Of a stretch of DNA of 64,000 nt, positions 24,864 through 32,598 are shown one piece after another. The stretch is taken from the NCBI RefSeq assembly GCF_016907545.1, contig NZ_JAFBCD010000001.1, positions 868,001-932,000 on the forward strand, written 5' to 3'. Source of the stretch: Paenarthrobacter ilicis (lineage in GTDB: Bacteria; Actinomycetota; Actinomycetes; Actinomycetales; Micrococcaceae). A model generated the notes under the pieces. That model had not been told where the DNA came from, made no database searches, and saw only the letters and a list, made by a program, of their open reading frames with translations. The stretch's first letter is position 1. Every line of letters starts with the position of its first letter. The position numbers and the translations under genes are program-made.

Positions 24864-26138
24864 CTAGGTGGCCGCCGGCATCTGGCCGGCGAGGGCACGG
24901 CGGGCCGTCCTGCCCGCAAGCAGGTCATTGGCCCGCGTTGAGACGAGTTCGCTCAGGAAGCCAATCTCTTCGATGGGGGGCTCCAAGGCCGCCGCGGTGG
25001 CCACCGACTCGAGCACGGTGGCCGCCGTCGCCTTTGCATCCTCTGTGTCCATGCCCCATGAGACGCCTTCGCGGATGAGGTGTTCCAGGGTGAGGTAGTT
25101 GAGCAGTGATTGGCCGCCCACCACATGGCCGGCGTTGTAGCTCGGGGCGTAGAGCAGCAGGGTAGGGGCGACGTCGTAGAGAGGAGCGAGCATCACTTCG
25201 CCGCCGTCCCGGAGCATGACGGAGTAATTTTTCGAATGCGCGTCCCCGTTGCCGATCACAAGGTTGAAGGTAATGGCCCGCAGCAGCCCGCGCCGGAATT
25301 CCCGGTCGTCCCTGCTGTGCGGTGCTGCAGCCTTCGCGAGCTGGGTCAAACGGGACGGTGGGTTTGTGGAGGCTTCGTACTTGGAGGCGCTTGCCAGCGC
25401 CAGGGCTTGGGTGAAATCTTCCTGGTGGAGTCGACCGCCATCCGGAGTCCGGTCGTACCTGGCTACGACGATCGCCTCGCGCGACCCAAACGTCTCCAGA
25501 TGTGCTTCCGCGGCGGGCAGGCCGGCCGAAGCGGCCACTTTCAGCGCCCAGTTTTCGGAAGCGAGCAGGTGCGGGACCGGCGAATCCAGAGGCTCCGGCT
25601 TGATGATGTGCGTCGACACCGTCCCCCGGCCCGGCCAGGCCCAGCCGTCACCGTGCCGGCTCAACAGCACCTTGGACTGGATGCCACCAAGCGATGCGGT
25701 GATCGCGAGGTCATCGGGCAGGTCCCAGGTCGGCAGAGCCTCGACGACGCCGACGACTTCGTCAGCGGTCATCGGGTGGAAGTCGGTGGGGCCGTTCGGT
25801 GACGTGTCTGCCGGGAGCGCTTGGACCGCGCCGGCACAGTCGGCGCCAAGGACGGACAGCAGCCCCAGGGCATCCGGGGTGGACAGCCCGTTCTCCGACG
25901 CGAGGTGGGAGCGCACCTGGCCCTCCGGCAAGAGTCCGTCGAAGTAGTTGTACACCGCCGTTCCGTCGATTTTCTTCTGGCTCACCGGCAGTGAGAGGGA
26001 CAAGAGGATGGAGGAGGAGCCGTATTCAGCAACGATGTCCGTGTCGTACTGGAAGGACATTCTGAGCCCGTGTCCGCTCAGAACACCAACGTGCTTCCCA
26101 TGCAGGAACACCTCGAGGCTCTTGCTCCGCGGGCTCAC
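24864..26138 (-). CDS. hipA: HipA-type serine/threonine kinase toxin
   Basis: A 424-residue HipA. The N-terminal subdomain begins LEVFLHGKHVGVLSGHGLRMSFQY; the kinase core shows FDGLLPEGQVRSHLA, ITASLGGIQSKVLL, catalytic GNGDAHSKNYSVML and the metal-binding Asp in LAPLYDVAPTLL. HipA kinases stop growth by phosphorylating translation factors such as glutamyl-tRNA synthetase; the target here is unknown. It overlaps the antitoxin gene by 4 bases. On the opposite strand to the flagellar genes around it. Confidence 0.95.
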   Translation of the reverse strand: MSPRSKSLEVFLHGKHVGVLSGHGLRMSFQYDTDIVAEYGSSSILLSLSLPVSQKKIDGTAVYNYFDGLLPEGQVRSHLASENGLSTPDALGLLSVLGADCAGAVQALPADTSPNGPTDFHPMTADEVVGVVEALPTWDLPDDLAITASLGGIQSKVLLSRHGDGWAWPGRGTVSTHIIKPEPLDSPVPHLLASENWALKVAASAGLPAAEAHLETFGSREAIVVARYDRTPDGGRLHQEDFTQALALASASKYEASTNPPSRLTQLAKAAAPHSRDDREFRRGLLRAITFNLVIGNGDAHSKNYSVMLRDGGEVMLAPLYDVAPTLLLYAPSYNAGHVVGGQSLLNYLTLEHLIREGVSWGMDTEDAKATAATVLESVATAAALEPPIEEIGFLSELVSTRANDLLAGRTARRALAGQMPAAT

Positions 26139-26383
26139 GGTTTGACCTGCAGCTTCGAGAATCTCGGGACCAGGGCGACGTCGCGGCCGAGCACCCGGAT
26201 GGCCTCCATGGCGACGACTACGGAGACCGCTTCGCCGTGCTCGAGCCGGACGATAGTCCGGCGGGCGGTGCCGAGCCGGTCTGCGAGTTCCTGCTGGGTC
26301 AGGGAAGCTTCCTTGCGGGCATCACTGATGGCCCGCCCCAAGGAAGCGGCATTCACGGCCCGGTAAAACGGCGTTTGTGACAT
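26135..26383 (-). CDS. hipB: HipB-type antitoxin, XRE family
   Basis: An 82-residue Cro/CI DNA-binding protein: LGRAISDARKEASLTQQELADRLGTARRTIVRLEHGEAVSV. It would bind and neutralise HipA and repress its own operon. ATG 26383 (MSQTPFYRAVNA) is chosen because a longer frame would extend into the first operator. Two palindromic operators lie immediately upstream. Overlap with hipA ensures co-translation. Confidence 0.93.
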   Translation of the reverse strand: MSQTPFYRAVNAASLGRAISDARKEASLTQQELADRLGTARRTIVRLEHGEAVSVVVAMEAIRVLGRDVALVPRFSKLQVKP

Positions 26384-26412
26384 ATATTGATCATACGCGG
26401 TTGACGTCATTT

Positions 26413-26469
26413 TGTGCCAAATATTGCACATTCAAGCCGAAAGTGGTTATGTGCCATATCTGGCACATA
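26413..26469 (-). promoter_or_regulatory. two operators of the hipBA promoter
   Basis: O1 at 26413-26430: TGTGCCA-AATA-TTGCACA. O2 at 26448-26469: TATGTGCCA-TATC-TGGCACATA, perfect 9-base arms. They share TGTGCCA-N4-TGGCACA and are 35 bases apart. A minus-strand TATGAT (26395-26390) could be the -10, putting O1 on the -35 region. Autoregulation by HipB and conditional cooperativity with HipA are inferred from the family. Confidence 0.75.
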
Positions 26470-26490
26470 GCACAGTGCTCCGGACGCCTT

Positions 26491-26520
26491 CCTAACGTCC
26501 CGCGCTTCCCGGCCGACAGT
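26491..26520 (+). promoter_or_regulatory. sigma-28-type promoter of the flbD-motA-motB operon
   Basis: CCTAAC 26491-26496, 15-base spacer, GCCGACAGT 26512-26520. One base off the -10 consensus. It restores flagellar transcription downstream of the hipBA block, which runs the other way. Confidence 0.8.
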
Positions 26521-26564
26521 AGGGGACAGCACCGCCTCCAGCCACAGCCACCCAGAAACGGCCC

Positions 26565-26882
26565 ATGATCGTTGTCACCCGCCTGAACGGCACACGCTTC
26601 GCCGTGAATCCGGACATCCTTGAACGGATCCACGAGAGTCCGGACACCCATTTGGTGACGCTCGACGGCGCCGCTTACGTTGTGCGCGAATCATTGGCTG
26701 AGGTGGTGGAGCTGATCGCAAACTATCGCGCGGGTGTGCTTCGCCGCGCCCACGACCTTCCAGCCGTGACGGGTTATCCGCTGAGCCTGGTCCGGTCCCC
26801 GGAACCGGAGGAACCGAGGGAGCCGGGGGAGTCCCCGGATCCAGGCCACGCACCAGAACCCACCCACCCGAACGGAAGGTAG
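26565..26882 (+). CDS. flbD: FlbD-family flagellar protein
   Basis: A 105-residue protein whose first 60 residues are a FlbD domain: MIVVTRLNGTRFAVNPDILERIHESPDTHLVTLDGAAYVVRESLAEVVELIANYRAGVL. The remainder is a Pro/Glu-rich tail (PEPEEPREPGESPDPGH) not part of the family. FlbD proteins sit next to motA in many Gram-positive and spirochaete clusters, and their exact role is unclear. Note that this is not the Caulobacter FlbD sigma-54 activator. Confidence 0.88.
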   Translation: MIVVTRLNGTRFAVNPDILERIHESPDTHLVTLDGAAYVVRESLAEVVELIANYRAGVLRRAHDLPAVTGYPLSLVRSPEPEEPREPGESPDPGHAPEPTHPNGR

Positions 26883-26885
26883 TCC

Positions 26886-27704
26886 ATGACAATCGTCGGT
26901 CTGCTGCTGGCCTTTGCATCCGTGGTGGCCATGGTCACCCTGGAACATGCCAACCTCATGTCGCTGCTCCTGCCCGCGCCCATGATCCTTGTTTTTGGTG
27001 CCACCATTGCTGTGGGACTGGCCGGAAACACCCTCCAGGATGTGCTCCAGGCCTTCAAGGATGCCCCCAAGGCCTTCCTCGGCAAGCCTGCAAAGCCCAC
27101 GGAGAGCATTGACGAGCTGGTCCGGCTTGCCGAGAAGGCCCGCAGCGACGGCCTGCTGTCCTTGGAGGAGGAGGCCAACAACGCCAAGGACCCGTTCCTG
27201 CAGCGCTCGCTGCAGAACATCGCCGACGGCACGGACGCCGAGGAATTGCGCCTCCTGATGGAGGACGAGATCGACACCAAAATGCGCGCCGATCACGTGT
27301 CCTCCAAGTTCTTCGCAGCGCTGGGCGGGTACGCCCCCACCATTGGCATCATCGGTACCGTGGTCTCGCTGACCCACGTTCTGGAAAACCTCTCCTCGCC
27401 TGACCATTTGGGGCCGATGATTGCCGCGGCCTTCGTGGCCACCCTTTGGGGCCTGCTGTCCGCGAACTTCATCTGGCTGCCGTTGAGTGCCAAGCTCAAG
27501 CGCCTGTCTGAGCTGGACGTCGAACGCATGACGCTGCTGATGGAAGGTCTTCTGGCAGTGCAGAACGGAACCCAGCCGATGCTGCTTGCGGAAAGGCTTC
27601 GCGCCATGGCGCCGGCGGACACGAAGGGCAAGTCGAAGGAAACCAAGGACAAAGCGGACGACGGCGGCAAGCCCGGCAAGCTTTCGGCGTCCAGGGCAGC
27701 ATGA
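26886..27704 (+). CDS. motA: flagellar stator protein MotA
   Basis: A 272-residue stator subunit with four membrane segments, two at the N-terminus (VGLLLAFASVVAMVTL; MILVFGATIAVGLAG) and two after the cytoplasmic loop (YAPTIGIIGTVVSLTHVLENL; MIAAAFVATLWGLLSANFIWLPL). The loop carries the charged residues facing FliG. The C-terminal 35 residues are Lys/Asp-rich and extra. Overlaps motB by 4 bases. Confidence 0.95.
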   Translation: MTIVGLLLAFASVVAMVTLEHANLMSLLLPAPMILVFGATIAVGLAGNTLQDVLQAFKDAPKAFLGKPAKPTESIDELVRLAEKARSDGLLSLEEEANNAKDPFLQRSLQNIADGTDAEELRLLMEDEIDTKMRADHVSSKFFAALGGYAPTIGIIGTVVSLTHVLENLSSPDHLGPMIAAAFVATLWGLLSANFIWLPLSAKLKRLSELDVERMTLLMEGLLAVQNGTQPMLLAERLRAMAPADTKGKSKETKDKADDGGKPGKLSASRAA

Positions 27705-28522
27705 GGTCCCGCAGGAGACGGGGCTCCCAGCCCGAAGAGCACCATGTTGACGAGCGCTGGATGGCGTCCTACATGGACATGGTCACCGTGCTGATGTGCA
27801 TGTTCATTGTCCTGTTCGCCATGTCATCGGTGGACCAGGACAAATTCGAGAAGCTGCGCAATTCCCTGGCCACGGGCTTCGGCACGCAGATCAGCCAAAA
27901 GGTGGATACCGCTACCGGTGTGGTGGTCCCCGCGGAGCTTGCGGCTTCGGACGGCGAGGGATTCTCTGCACTTGATCTTGCCGTGAAGGAAGTGGACAAG
28001 CTCACTGCCCTCGAAAACGAGATGAAGGACAAGCTGGCCGCCCAGGGATTGGGCGCCAACGTGCAGTTCGACGTGGGGGAGCGCGGACTGACCGTGAAGC
28101 TGGTGGGTTCGCAGACGTTCTTCCAGCCGGACATGCCGGACTTGACCAGCCGTGCCCTCGAGATCCTGCGGACCATCGCACCCACGGTGGTGGGTTCAGG
28201 GCTTGAGGTCATGGTGGAAGGCCACGCAGCAAAGGGCATCACGCAATATGCCTCCACCTGGGAGCTCTCTGCCGCACGCTCAGTCAATGTGCTCAGGTAT
28301 TTTGTGGATGACTCCGGCATGCCACCGGCGCGGATCGGCGCGGTGGCTTTCGGCGCCGCACGGCAGGTGACGGACGATTCCACCGAGGAACTCATGGAAC
28401 TGAACCGGCGGGTGGATGTGGTGCTCCTGTCCGCCAGCCCGGAAGATGTGCGCGCCCTCATTCCGGGTGCCATCGAGGCCCAGACCAAGGAGTCGGCGGA
28501 GGCCGCCAAAGCAGCAAAATAG
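27701..28522 (+). CDS. motB: flagellar stator protein MotB
   Basis: A 273-residue partner of MotA. One membrane segment carries the essential proton-binding Asp in ERWMASYMDMVTVLMCMFIVLFAMSSVDQDKFEKL. The C-terminal OmpA-like domain binds peptidoglycan (EVMVEGHAAKG, TWELSAARSVNVLRYFV, NRRVDVVLL). The absence of obvious sodium-type features suggests a proton motor, but this is inference. FliL, which usually follows, is missing: fliM is next. Confidence 0.95.
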   Translation: MRSRRRRGSQPEEHHVDERWMASYMDMVTVLMCMFIVLFAMSSVDQDKFEKLRNSLATGFGTQISQKVDTATGVVVPAELAASDGEGFSALDLAVKEVDKLTALENEMKDKLAAQGLGANVQFDVGERGLTVKLVGSQTFFQPDMPDLTSRALEILRTIAPTVVGSGLEVMVEGHAAKGITQYASTWELSAARSVNVLRYFVDDSGMPPARIGAVAFGAARQVTDDSTEELMELNRRVDVVLLSASPEDVRALIPGAIEAQTKESAEAAKAAK

Positions 28523-28537
28523 TCGTAGCGGTAAATG

Positions 28538-28566
28538 TCTTACGTGCCACACTGACGTGCCGATAG
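28538..28566 (+). promoter_or_regulatory. sigma-28-type promoter ahead of fliM
   Basis: TCTTAC 28538-28543, 15-base spacer, GCCGATAG 28559-28566. The -35 differs from CCTAAC by two bases; the -10 is good. It lies in the short motB-fliM gap and gives a start near 28573-28575, on the first plausible GTG of fliM. Confidence 0.65.
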
Positions 28567-28574
28567 TGCCGTCC

Positions 28575-29471
28575 GTGGGAGAACCGGAAGATCGCGCGGC
28601 AGCACGCCAGCGCAGCGTGGACGTCTATGACTTCCGTCGACCCACCACTTTGCCGCGCCAGCACAGCCGCGTGCTGGAGGTCGCCTTCGAAACCTTCGCA
28701 CGCCAGTGGGGTACCCAGCTCACCGCCAAGATCCGGCTGAAGTCCACGGCCACGCTGGAGCAGCTGAGCATGCAGAGCTACGACGAATACTCTGCGTCGC
28801 TGCCGTCCGTCACGTCCATGGTGCTGTGCCGGATCGATGGCAGCGAGTCCCGTCTGGTCATCCAGTTCCCCGCCACGGCCGCGTTGTCCTGGCTGAGCCG
28901 CATGCTGGGTGGTTCCAGGGATACAGCGGTCCCTGAGCGGAAGTTCACTCAGATTGAGCAGGCCCTGGTGTCCCGCATGGTGGAGGAAGTGCTGGAGGAT
29001 CTCCGCTACTCCCTGGGCAACCTCCTGACCCAGGCCGTGACCATGGACGGCATCCAGTACAACTCACAATTTGCGCAGGCGGCCGCGCCGTCGGAGCTCA
29101 TGATCGTGGCATCGTTCAGCGTCAACGTCGGTGAAACACAGTGTGCTGCCACCTTGGCCATCCCCGCAGACGTCCTTCTGTCCAGGCTCGGCGATGTGAA
29201 TCCAACCGTCCACAGCGTGGACAACGAGGCACTGGTCCGTGCCCAGCTTGCGCAGGTCCCCGTGGACGTGGCGGTCCAGTTGACCCCCGCGCCGGTGACG
29301 CCAGGGCAAATCCTGGGTCTCGCCGTCGGCGATGTCCTGCCTTTGCCCCACCTTGAGAACCGGCCTTTTGACGTCACCATCAATGGCACCCGCCTGGCCA
29401 ACGCAGCGGCCGCCCGCAACGGCTCGCGGGCCGCCGCGGTCATCGTCACAACCGAGGAGTACCAGCGATGA
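28575..29471 (+). CDS. fliM: flagellar motor switch protein FliM
   Basis: A C-ring protein of about 298 residues. The middle CheC-like domain reads TLPRQHSRVLEVAFETFARQWGTQLTAKIRLKSTATLEQLSMQSYDEYSASLP, and the C-terminal SpoA domain runs from VDVAVQLTPAPVTPGQILGLAVGDVLPL. The N-terminal LSQxEIDALL motif that binds phospho-CheY is missing: the protein starts VGEPEDRAAARQRSVDVYDF. Start GTG 28575 is tentative; GTG 28557, 28566 and 28617 are alternatives. Overlaps fliN by 4 bases. Confidence 0.92.
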   Translation: MGEPEDRAAARQRSVDVYDFRRPTTLPRQHSRVLEVAFETFARQWGTQLTAKIRLKSTATLEQLSMQSYDEYSASLPSVTSMVLCRIDGSESRLVIQFPATAALSWLSRMLGGSRDTAVPERKFTQIEQALVSRMVEEVLEDLRYSLGNLLTQAVTMDGIQYNSQFAQAAAPSELMIVASFSVNVGETQCAATLAIPADVLLSRLGDVNPTVHSVDNEALVRAQLAQVPVDVAVQLTPAPVTPGQILGLAVGDVLPLPHLENRPFDVTINGTRLANAAAARNGSRAAAVIVTTEEYQR

Positions 29472-30193
29472 GCAACATCTTGACCCTTCAGGCGGCCGCA
29501 GCCGAGCGCTTGGCCCGCAGCCTGCCCAGCGCATCCACGCTGCGCGTCGCGGGCATTGTTCCGGCCCAGGACGCGGCTGCCCATGCTTCCCCCTCCGTGA
29601 TGGCCACGTTCGTCGGTGCGTTGACGGCCGATTTCGCGCTGCTGCTGGTGGATCGGTCCTTCCTGTCCGCCGCCGGGGGTGCCGGGTTGGGAAGTGCGGT
29701 CCAGAGTGCCGTGCAGGCCGTCGATGTCCTGCGCCCCGCCATGGAACAGGCTGCCTCAGCGTTCGACGCCGGCGTGTTGGGCGAGCTGCGCGAGGAAGAC
29801 TCCGCCGGGCTGCTGTCCGATCCCAACACTGCAGTTTTTGAACTGAACGACGGCGGCGCCCCCTTCGGCTGGTTTGCCGTCCGCGTGCGTGACAATGGGG
29901 CAGCGTCGACTGCCGGTGCCCGCAGCCAAGGCAATGACATGGCCGCCAGGTTGGGCCTTATCAGCAGCGTCGAAATGGCGTTGACGGTGGAGATCGGCCG
30001 TACCCGGATGTCGGTACGCGACGCCTTGGCCCTTGAGCCCGGGAAGGTCATTGAACTGGACCGGTCAGCCGGTGCGCCGGCTGACGTGCTGCTCAACGGC
30101 AGGCTGATCGCCCACGGCGAAGTGGTTGTTGTGGACCAGGACTACGCCGTCCGCATCACCCGCATCCTGGACGGTTCAGAGGGCACGTTGTAG
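29468..30193 (+). CDS. fliN: flagellar motor switch protein FliN, long form
   Basis: A 241-residue protein. Only the C-terminal 80 residues are the classical FliN SpoA domain (LGLISSVEMALTVEIGRTRMSVRDALALEPGKVIELDRSAGAPADVLLNGRLIAHGEVVVVDQDYAVRITRIL). The first 150 residues form an extra Ala-rich domain (PSVMATFVGALTADFALLLVDRSFL, LRPAMEQAASAFDAGVLGEL) that is FliY-like in length. No CheC phosphatase motif was recognised in it. Completes the C-ring with FliM and FliG. Confidence 0.92.
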   Translation: MSNILTLQAAAAERLARSLPSASTLRVAGIVPAQDAAAHASPSVMATFVGALTADFALLLVDRSFLSAAGGAGLGSAVQSAVQAVDVLRPAMEQAASAFDAGVLGELREEDSAGLLSDPNTAVFELNDGGAPFGWFAVRVRDNGAASTAGARSQGNDMAARLGLISSVEMALTVEIGRTRMSVRDALALEPGKVIELDRSAGAPADVLLNGRLIAHGEVVVVDQDYAVRITRILDGSEGTL

Positions 30194-30697
30194 ATGGACT
30201 CATTCATCCTCGGGCTGCGCGTGCTTGTAGCCCTCGGCGCCGTGCTGGGCTTCATTTGGCTTGTGCAGAAGCGCCTGGGGAAGGGCAAGGGCCGGCGTCG
30301 CGCGGATGCCGCCCTGACTGTGGTCAGCCGCCAAGTGATCGGTCAAAAGGCGTCGGTGGTGGTGATCGACGCCGGGGACAAGCGTTTCCTGCTGGGCGTC
30401 ACGGAGCAGGCGGTAACGGTCCTTCACAGCAGCGATGCACCCGTCGTGGCACCGGAAGCAGTTGATGCGGGAGCTCCACAATCCGCCGGGAGCTTCGCGG
30501 AACTGTTCAGGCAGGCGTCGGGCCAGGCATCCGTGCCGCTTCCTGCCGTGGAACCGGTCACAGGGTCCCTTCCAGTGCTCCGGCGGCGCAGCGAGCTCCA
30601 CCGTGGACAGGTGCAGGAGCATCCCATGCACGGCTCCATCCTGTCCGCTTCCACGTGGCGGCAAGCCTCCGACGCCATCCGCGGACGCCGCACTTGA
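30194..30697 (+). CDS. fliO: flagellar biosynthetic protein FliO
   Basis: A 167-residue FliO/FliZ: one N-terminal membrane segment (FILGLRVLVALGAVLGFIWLVQKRLG) followed by a small domain (ALTVVSRQVIGQKASVVVIDAGDKRFLLGVTEQAVTVL) typical of the family. It assists assembly of the FliP ring of the export gate. Begins one base after the fliN stop; its TGA overlaps the TTG start of fliP. Confidence 0.92.
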   Translation: MDSFILGLRVLVALGAVLGFIWLVQKRLGKGKGRRRADAALTVVSRQVIGQKASVVVIDAGDKRFLLGVTEQAVTVLHSSDAPVVAPEAVDAGAPQSAGSFAELFRQASGQASVPLPAVEPVTGSLPVLRRRSELHRGQVQEHPMHGSILSASTWRQASDAIRGRRT

Positions 30698-31563
30698 CGC
30701 GGGCTGCTGTGCTGGGGCTGTGGGTCCGGCCATTTCCTGCTTCCCGGGGCGGTGCCCTGCCACAGCTGCTTTCCGGTGCGGCGGTTTTGCTGCTCACAGG
30801 GGCTTTGCTGCTGCTGGGAACGGCCGCGGCCCAGGCCACACCCATAGACCCCACCCAACCCACGGCCCCCAGCGCGCCCGCGTCTCCCGGTTCCGGTAAC
30901 GTCAGCATCGATATCAACGGGCTGGACGGGACGCCGTCCACTGCCGTGGTCACGCTCATCGGGATCACGCTGCTCTCCGTGGCACCGGCATTGCTGCTCA
31001 TGATGACGTCGTTCACCAAGATCTTCGTGGTGCTGGCAATGACCCGGAATGCCCTGTCACTGCCCGCTATTCCGCCCAACCAAGTTCTTGCCGGGCTGGC
31101 CTTGTTCCTCTCCTTGTTCGTCATGTGGCCCGTGGTTTCGGACATCAACACGGTGGCCGTTCAGCCTTACCTGAACGGTGGACTGGACTTCAACGGGGCC
31201 ATGTCCGCAGGCTGGGCACCGCTCCAGCACTTCATGCTTGCGCATACGCGGGAGGAGGACATCGCGCTGATGACGCGGGCCGCCAAGATGGACAACCCGG
31301 CGAATCCGGAGGCCGTGCCGTTCCAAACCTTGGTCCCGGCCTTCATGGTTTCCGAGCTCCGTGCGGCGTTCATCATCGGCTTCGTGATCTTCATCCCCTT
31401 CCTGGTCATTGACCTGGTGGTCTCGGCAGCCCTCATGTCCATGGGCATGATGATGCTTCCGCCGGTGATGATCTCCTTGCCGTTCAAGATCCTGCTGTTC
31501 GTCCTGGTGGACGGTTGGGGACTGGTCATCACGTCCCTGATCCAGAGCTACTCGAGCGGCTGA
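30694..31563 (+). CDS. fliP: flagellar export gate protein FliP
   Basis: A 289-residue export-gate subunit. It has an N-terminal signal-like hydrophobic segment (LLSGAAVLLLTGALLLLGTAAAQA), then membrane helices with the invariant motifs LLMMTSFTKIFVVLAMTRNALSLPAIPPNQVLAGLALFLSLFVM and FVIFIPFLVIDLVVSAALMSMGMMMLPPVMISLPFKILLFVLVDGW. Start TTG 30694 (overlapping the fliO stop); GTG 30655 is an alternative inside fliO. Assembles with FliQ and FliR. Confidence 0.96.
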   Translation: MTRAAVLGLWVRPFPASRGGALPQLLSGAAVLLLTGALLLLGTAAAQATPIDPTQPTAPSAPASPGSGNVSIDINGLDGTPSTAVVTLIGITLLSVAPALLLMMTSFTKIFVVLAMTRNALSLPAIPPNQVLAGLALFLSLFVMWPVVSDINTVAVQPYLNGGLDFNGAMSAGWAPLQHFMLAHTREEDIALMTRAAKMDNPANPEAVPFQTLVPAFMVSELRAAFIIGFVIFIPFLVIDLVVSAALMSMGMMMLPPVMISLPFKILLFVLVDGWGLVITSLIQSYSSG

Positions 31564-31838
31564 TGGATACCAACGCCGTCCTGGACATTTGCCTCCAGGC
31601 CATGATTGTCGCCGCCAAGCTCGCAGCACCCACGCTGGTCACGGCCCTGGTGGTTGGGCTGGCCGTTTCGTTGCTCCAGTCCATTACCCAGTTGCAGGAA
31701 GCCACGTTGTCGTTTGTCCCCAAGGCTGTTGCCGTGGCCATCGCGCTGGTGGTTTGCGGCCACTGGATGATCTCCGAGATGGTGGCGTTCACCAATGAAT
31801 TGTTCGCCCGGATTCCCGGGCTGATTGGTGGCGCGTGA
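31563..31838 (+). CDS. fliQ: flagellar export gate protein FliQ
   Basis: A 91-residue, two-helix membrane protein with the family signature LVTALVVGLAVSLLQSITQLQEATLSFVPKAVAVAIALV. ATG 31563 overlaps the fliP stop. Forms the gate ring with FliP and FliR. Length is the family norm (89 in enterics). Confidence 0.96.
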   Translation: MDTNAVLDICLQAMIVAAKLAAPTLVTALVVGLAVSLLQSITQLQEATLSFVPKAVAVAIALVVCGHWMISEMVAFTNELFARIPGLIGGA

Positions 31839-32598
31839 GGTGGACATCCCCATCGACCAGTCGTGGATCCAGGTCCTGTTGCTGGCGTCGGTCCGCATGA
31901 CTGCCTTTCTGGTGGTGGCGCCGCCGTTCGCCCACCACGCCATACCGGCCCGCATCAAGGCGATGCTTGGTATCGGATTGGGTCTGGCTGTCTCCCAGCG
32001 GCTGTCCGCCGGCTCCGTCCCTGCGGACACGGCCGGGTTCGTGGCAGCCGTGGTTCTGGAGCTCGTGACGGGGCTGGTCCTGGGTTTCCTGGTGATGGTG
32101 ATTTTCGCCGCGATCCAGTCTGCCGGGAGCTTGGTTGACCTCTTCAGCGGGTTCCAGATGGCGCAGGCTTTCGATCCGCAAATGATGGTCAACGGGGCCC
32201 AGTTCACCCGGTTGCTCCAAATGGCCGCCCTGGCCCTTCTCTTTGCCTCGGATGGCTACCAAGTGGTCATTGCTGGGCTCACGGGCAGCTTCAAGGCCTT
32301 GCCGCTGGCCGGTGGCTTCGACCTCAGCCAACCCGTCGAAGCCATGATCGGCGCCGTCACAGGGATGTTCCTGGCCGCGGTGCAGATCGCCGGCCCGCTC
32401 CTGGTGGTGCTGGTGCTTGCCGACGTCGGGCTCGGGTTGCTGACCCGGGTGGCACCTGCCCTCAATGCGTTCTCCCTGGGCTTTCCACTCAAGATCTTTA
32501 TCACCCTGGCCTTGGCCGGCTTTCTTTTCCTTGCCCTGCCCCGGCTGGTAGCCATGCTCGCCGAGCAGGCGGCCAGCACACTCCTGGGGGTGGGCTAG
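31828..32598 (+). CDS. fliR: flagellar export gate protein FliR
   Basis: A 256-residue membrane protein with FliR features: VRMTAFLVVAPPFAHHAIPARIKAMLGIGLGLAVS, LVDLFSGFQMAQAFDPQM and FSLGFPLKIFITLALAGFLFLALPRLV. About six membrane segments. The start is unsettled: TTG 31825, GTG 31828 and GTG 31840 are all possible, and all overlap or abut fliQ. Completes the FliP5Q4R1 gate with FlhB and FlhA downstream. Confidence 0.95.
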   Translation: MAREVDIPIDQSWIQVLLLASVRMTAFLVVAPPFAHHAIPARIKAMLGIGLGLAVSQRLSAGSVPADTAGFVAAVVLELVTGLVLGFLVMVIFAAIQSAGSLVDLFSGFQMAQAFDPQMMVNGAQFTRLLQMAALALLFASDGYQVVIAGLTGSFKALPLAGGFDLSQPVEAMIGAVTGMFLAAVQIAGPLLVVLVLADVGLGLLTRVAPALNAFSLGFPLKIFITLALAGFLFLALPRLVAMLAEQAASTLLGVG

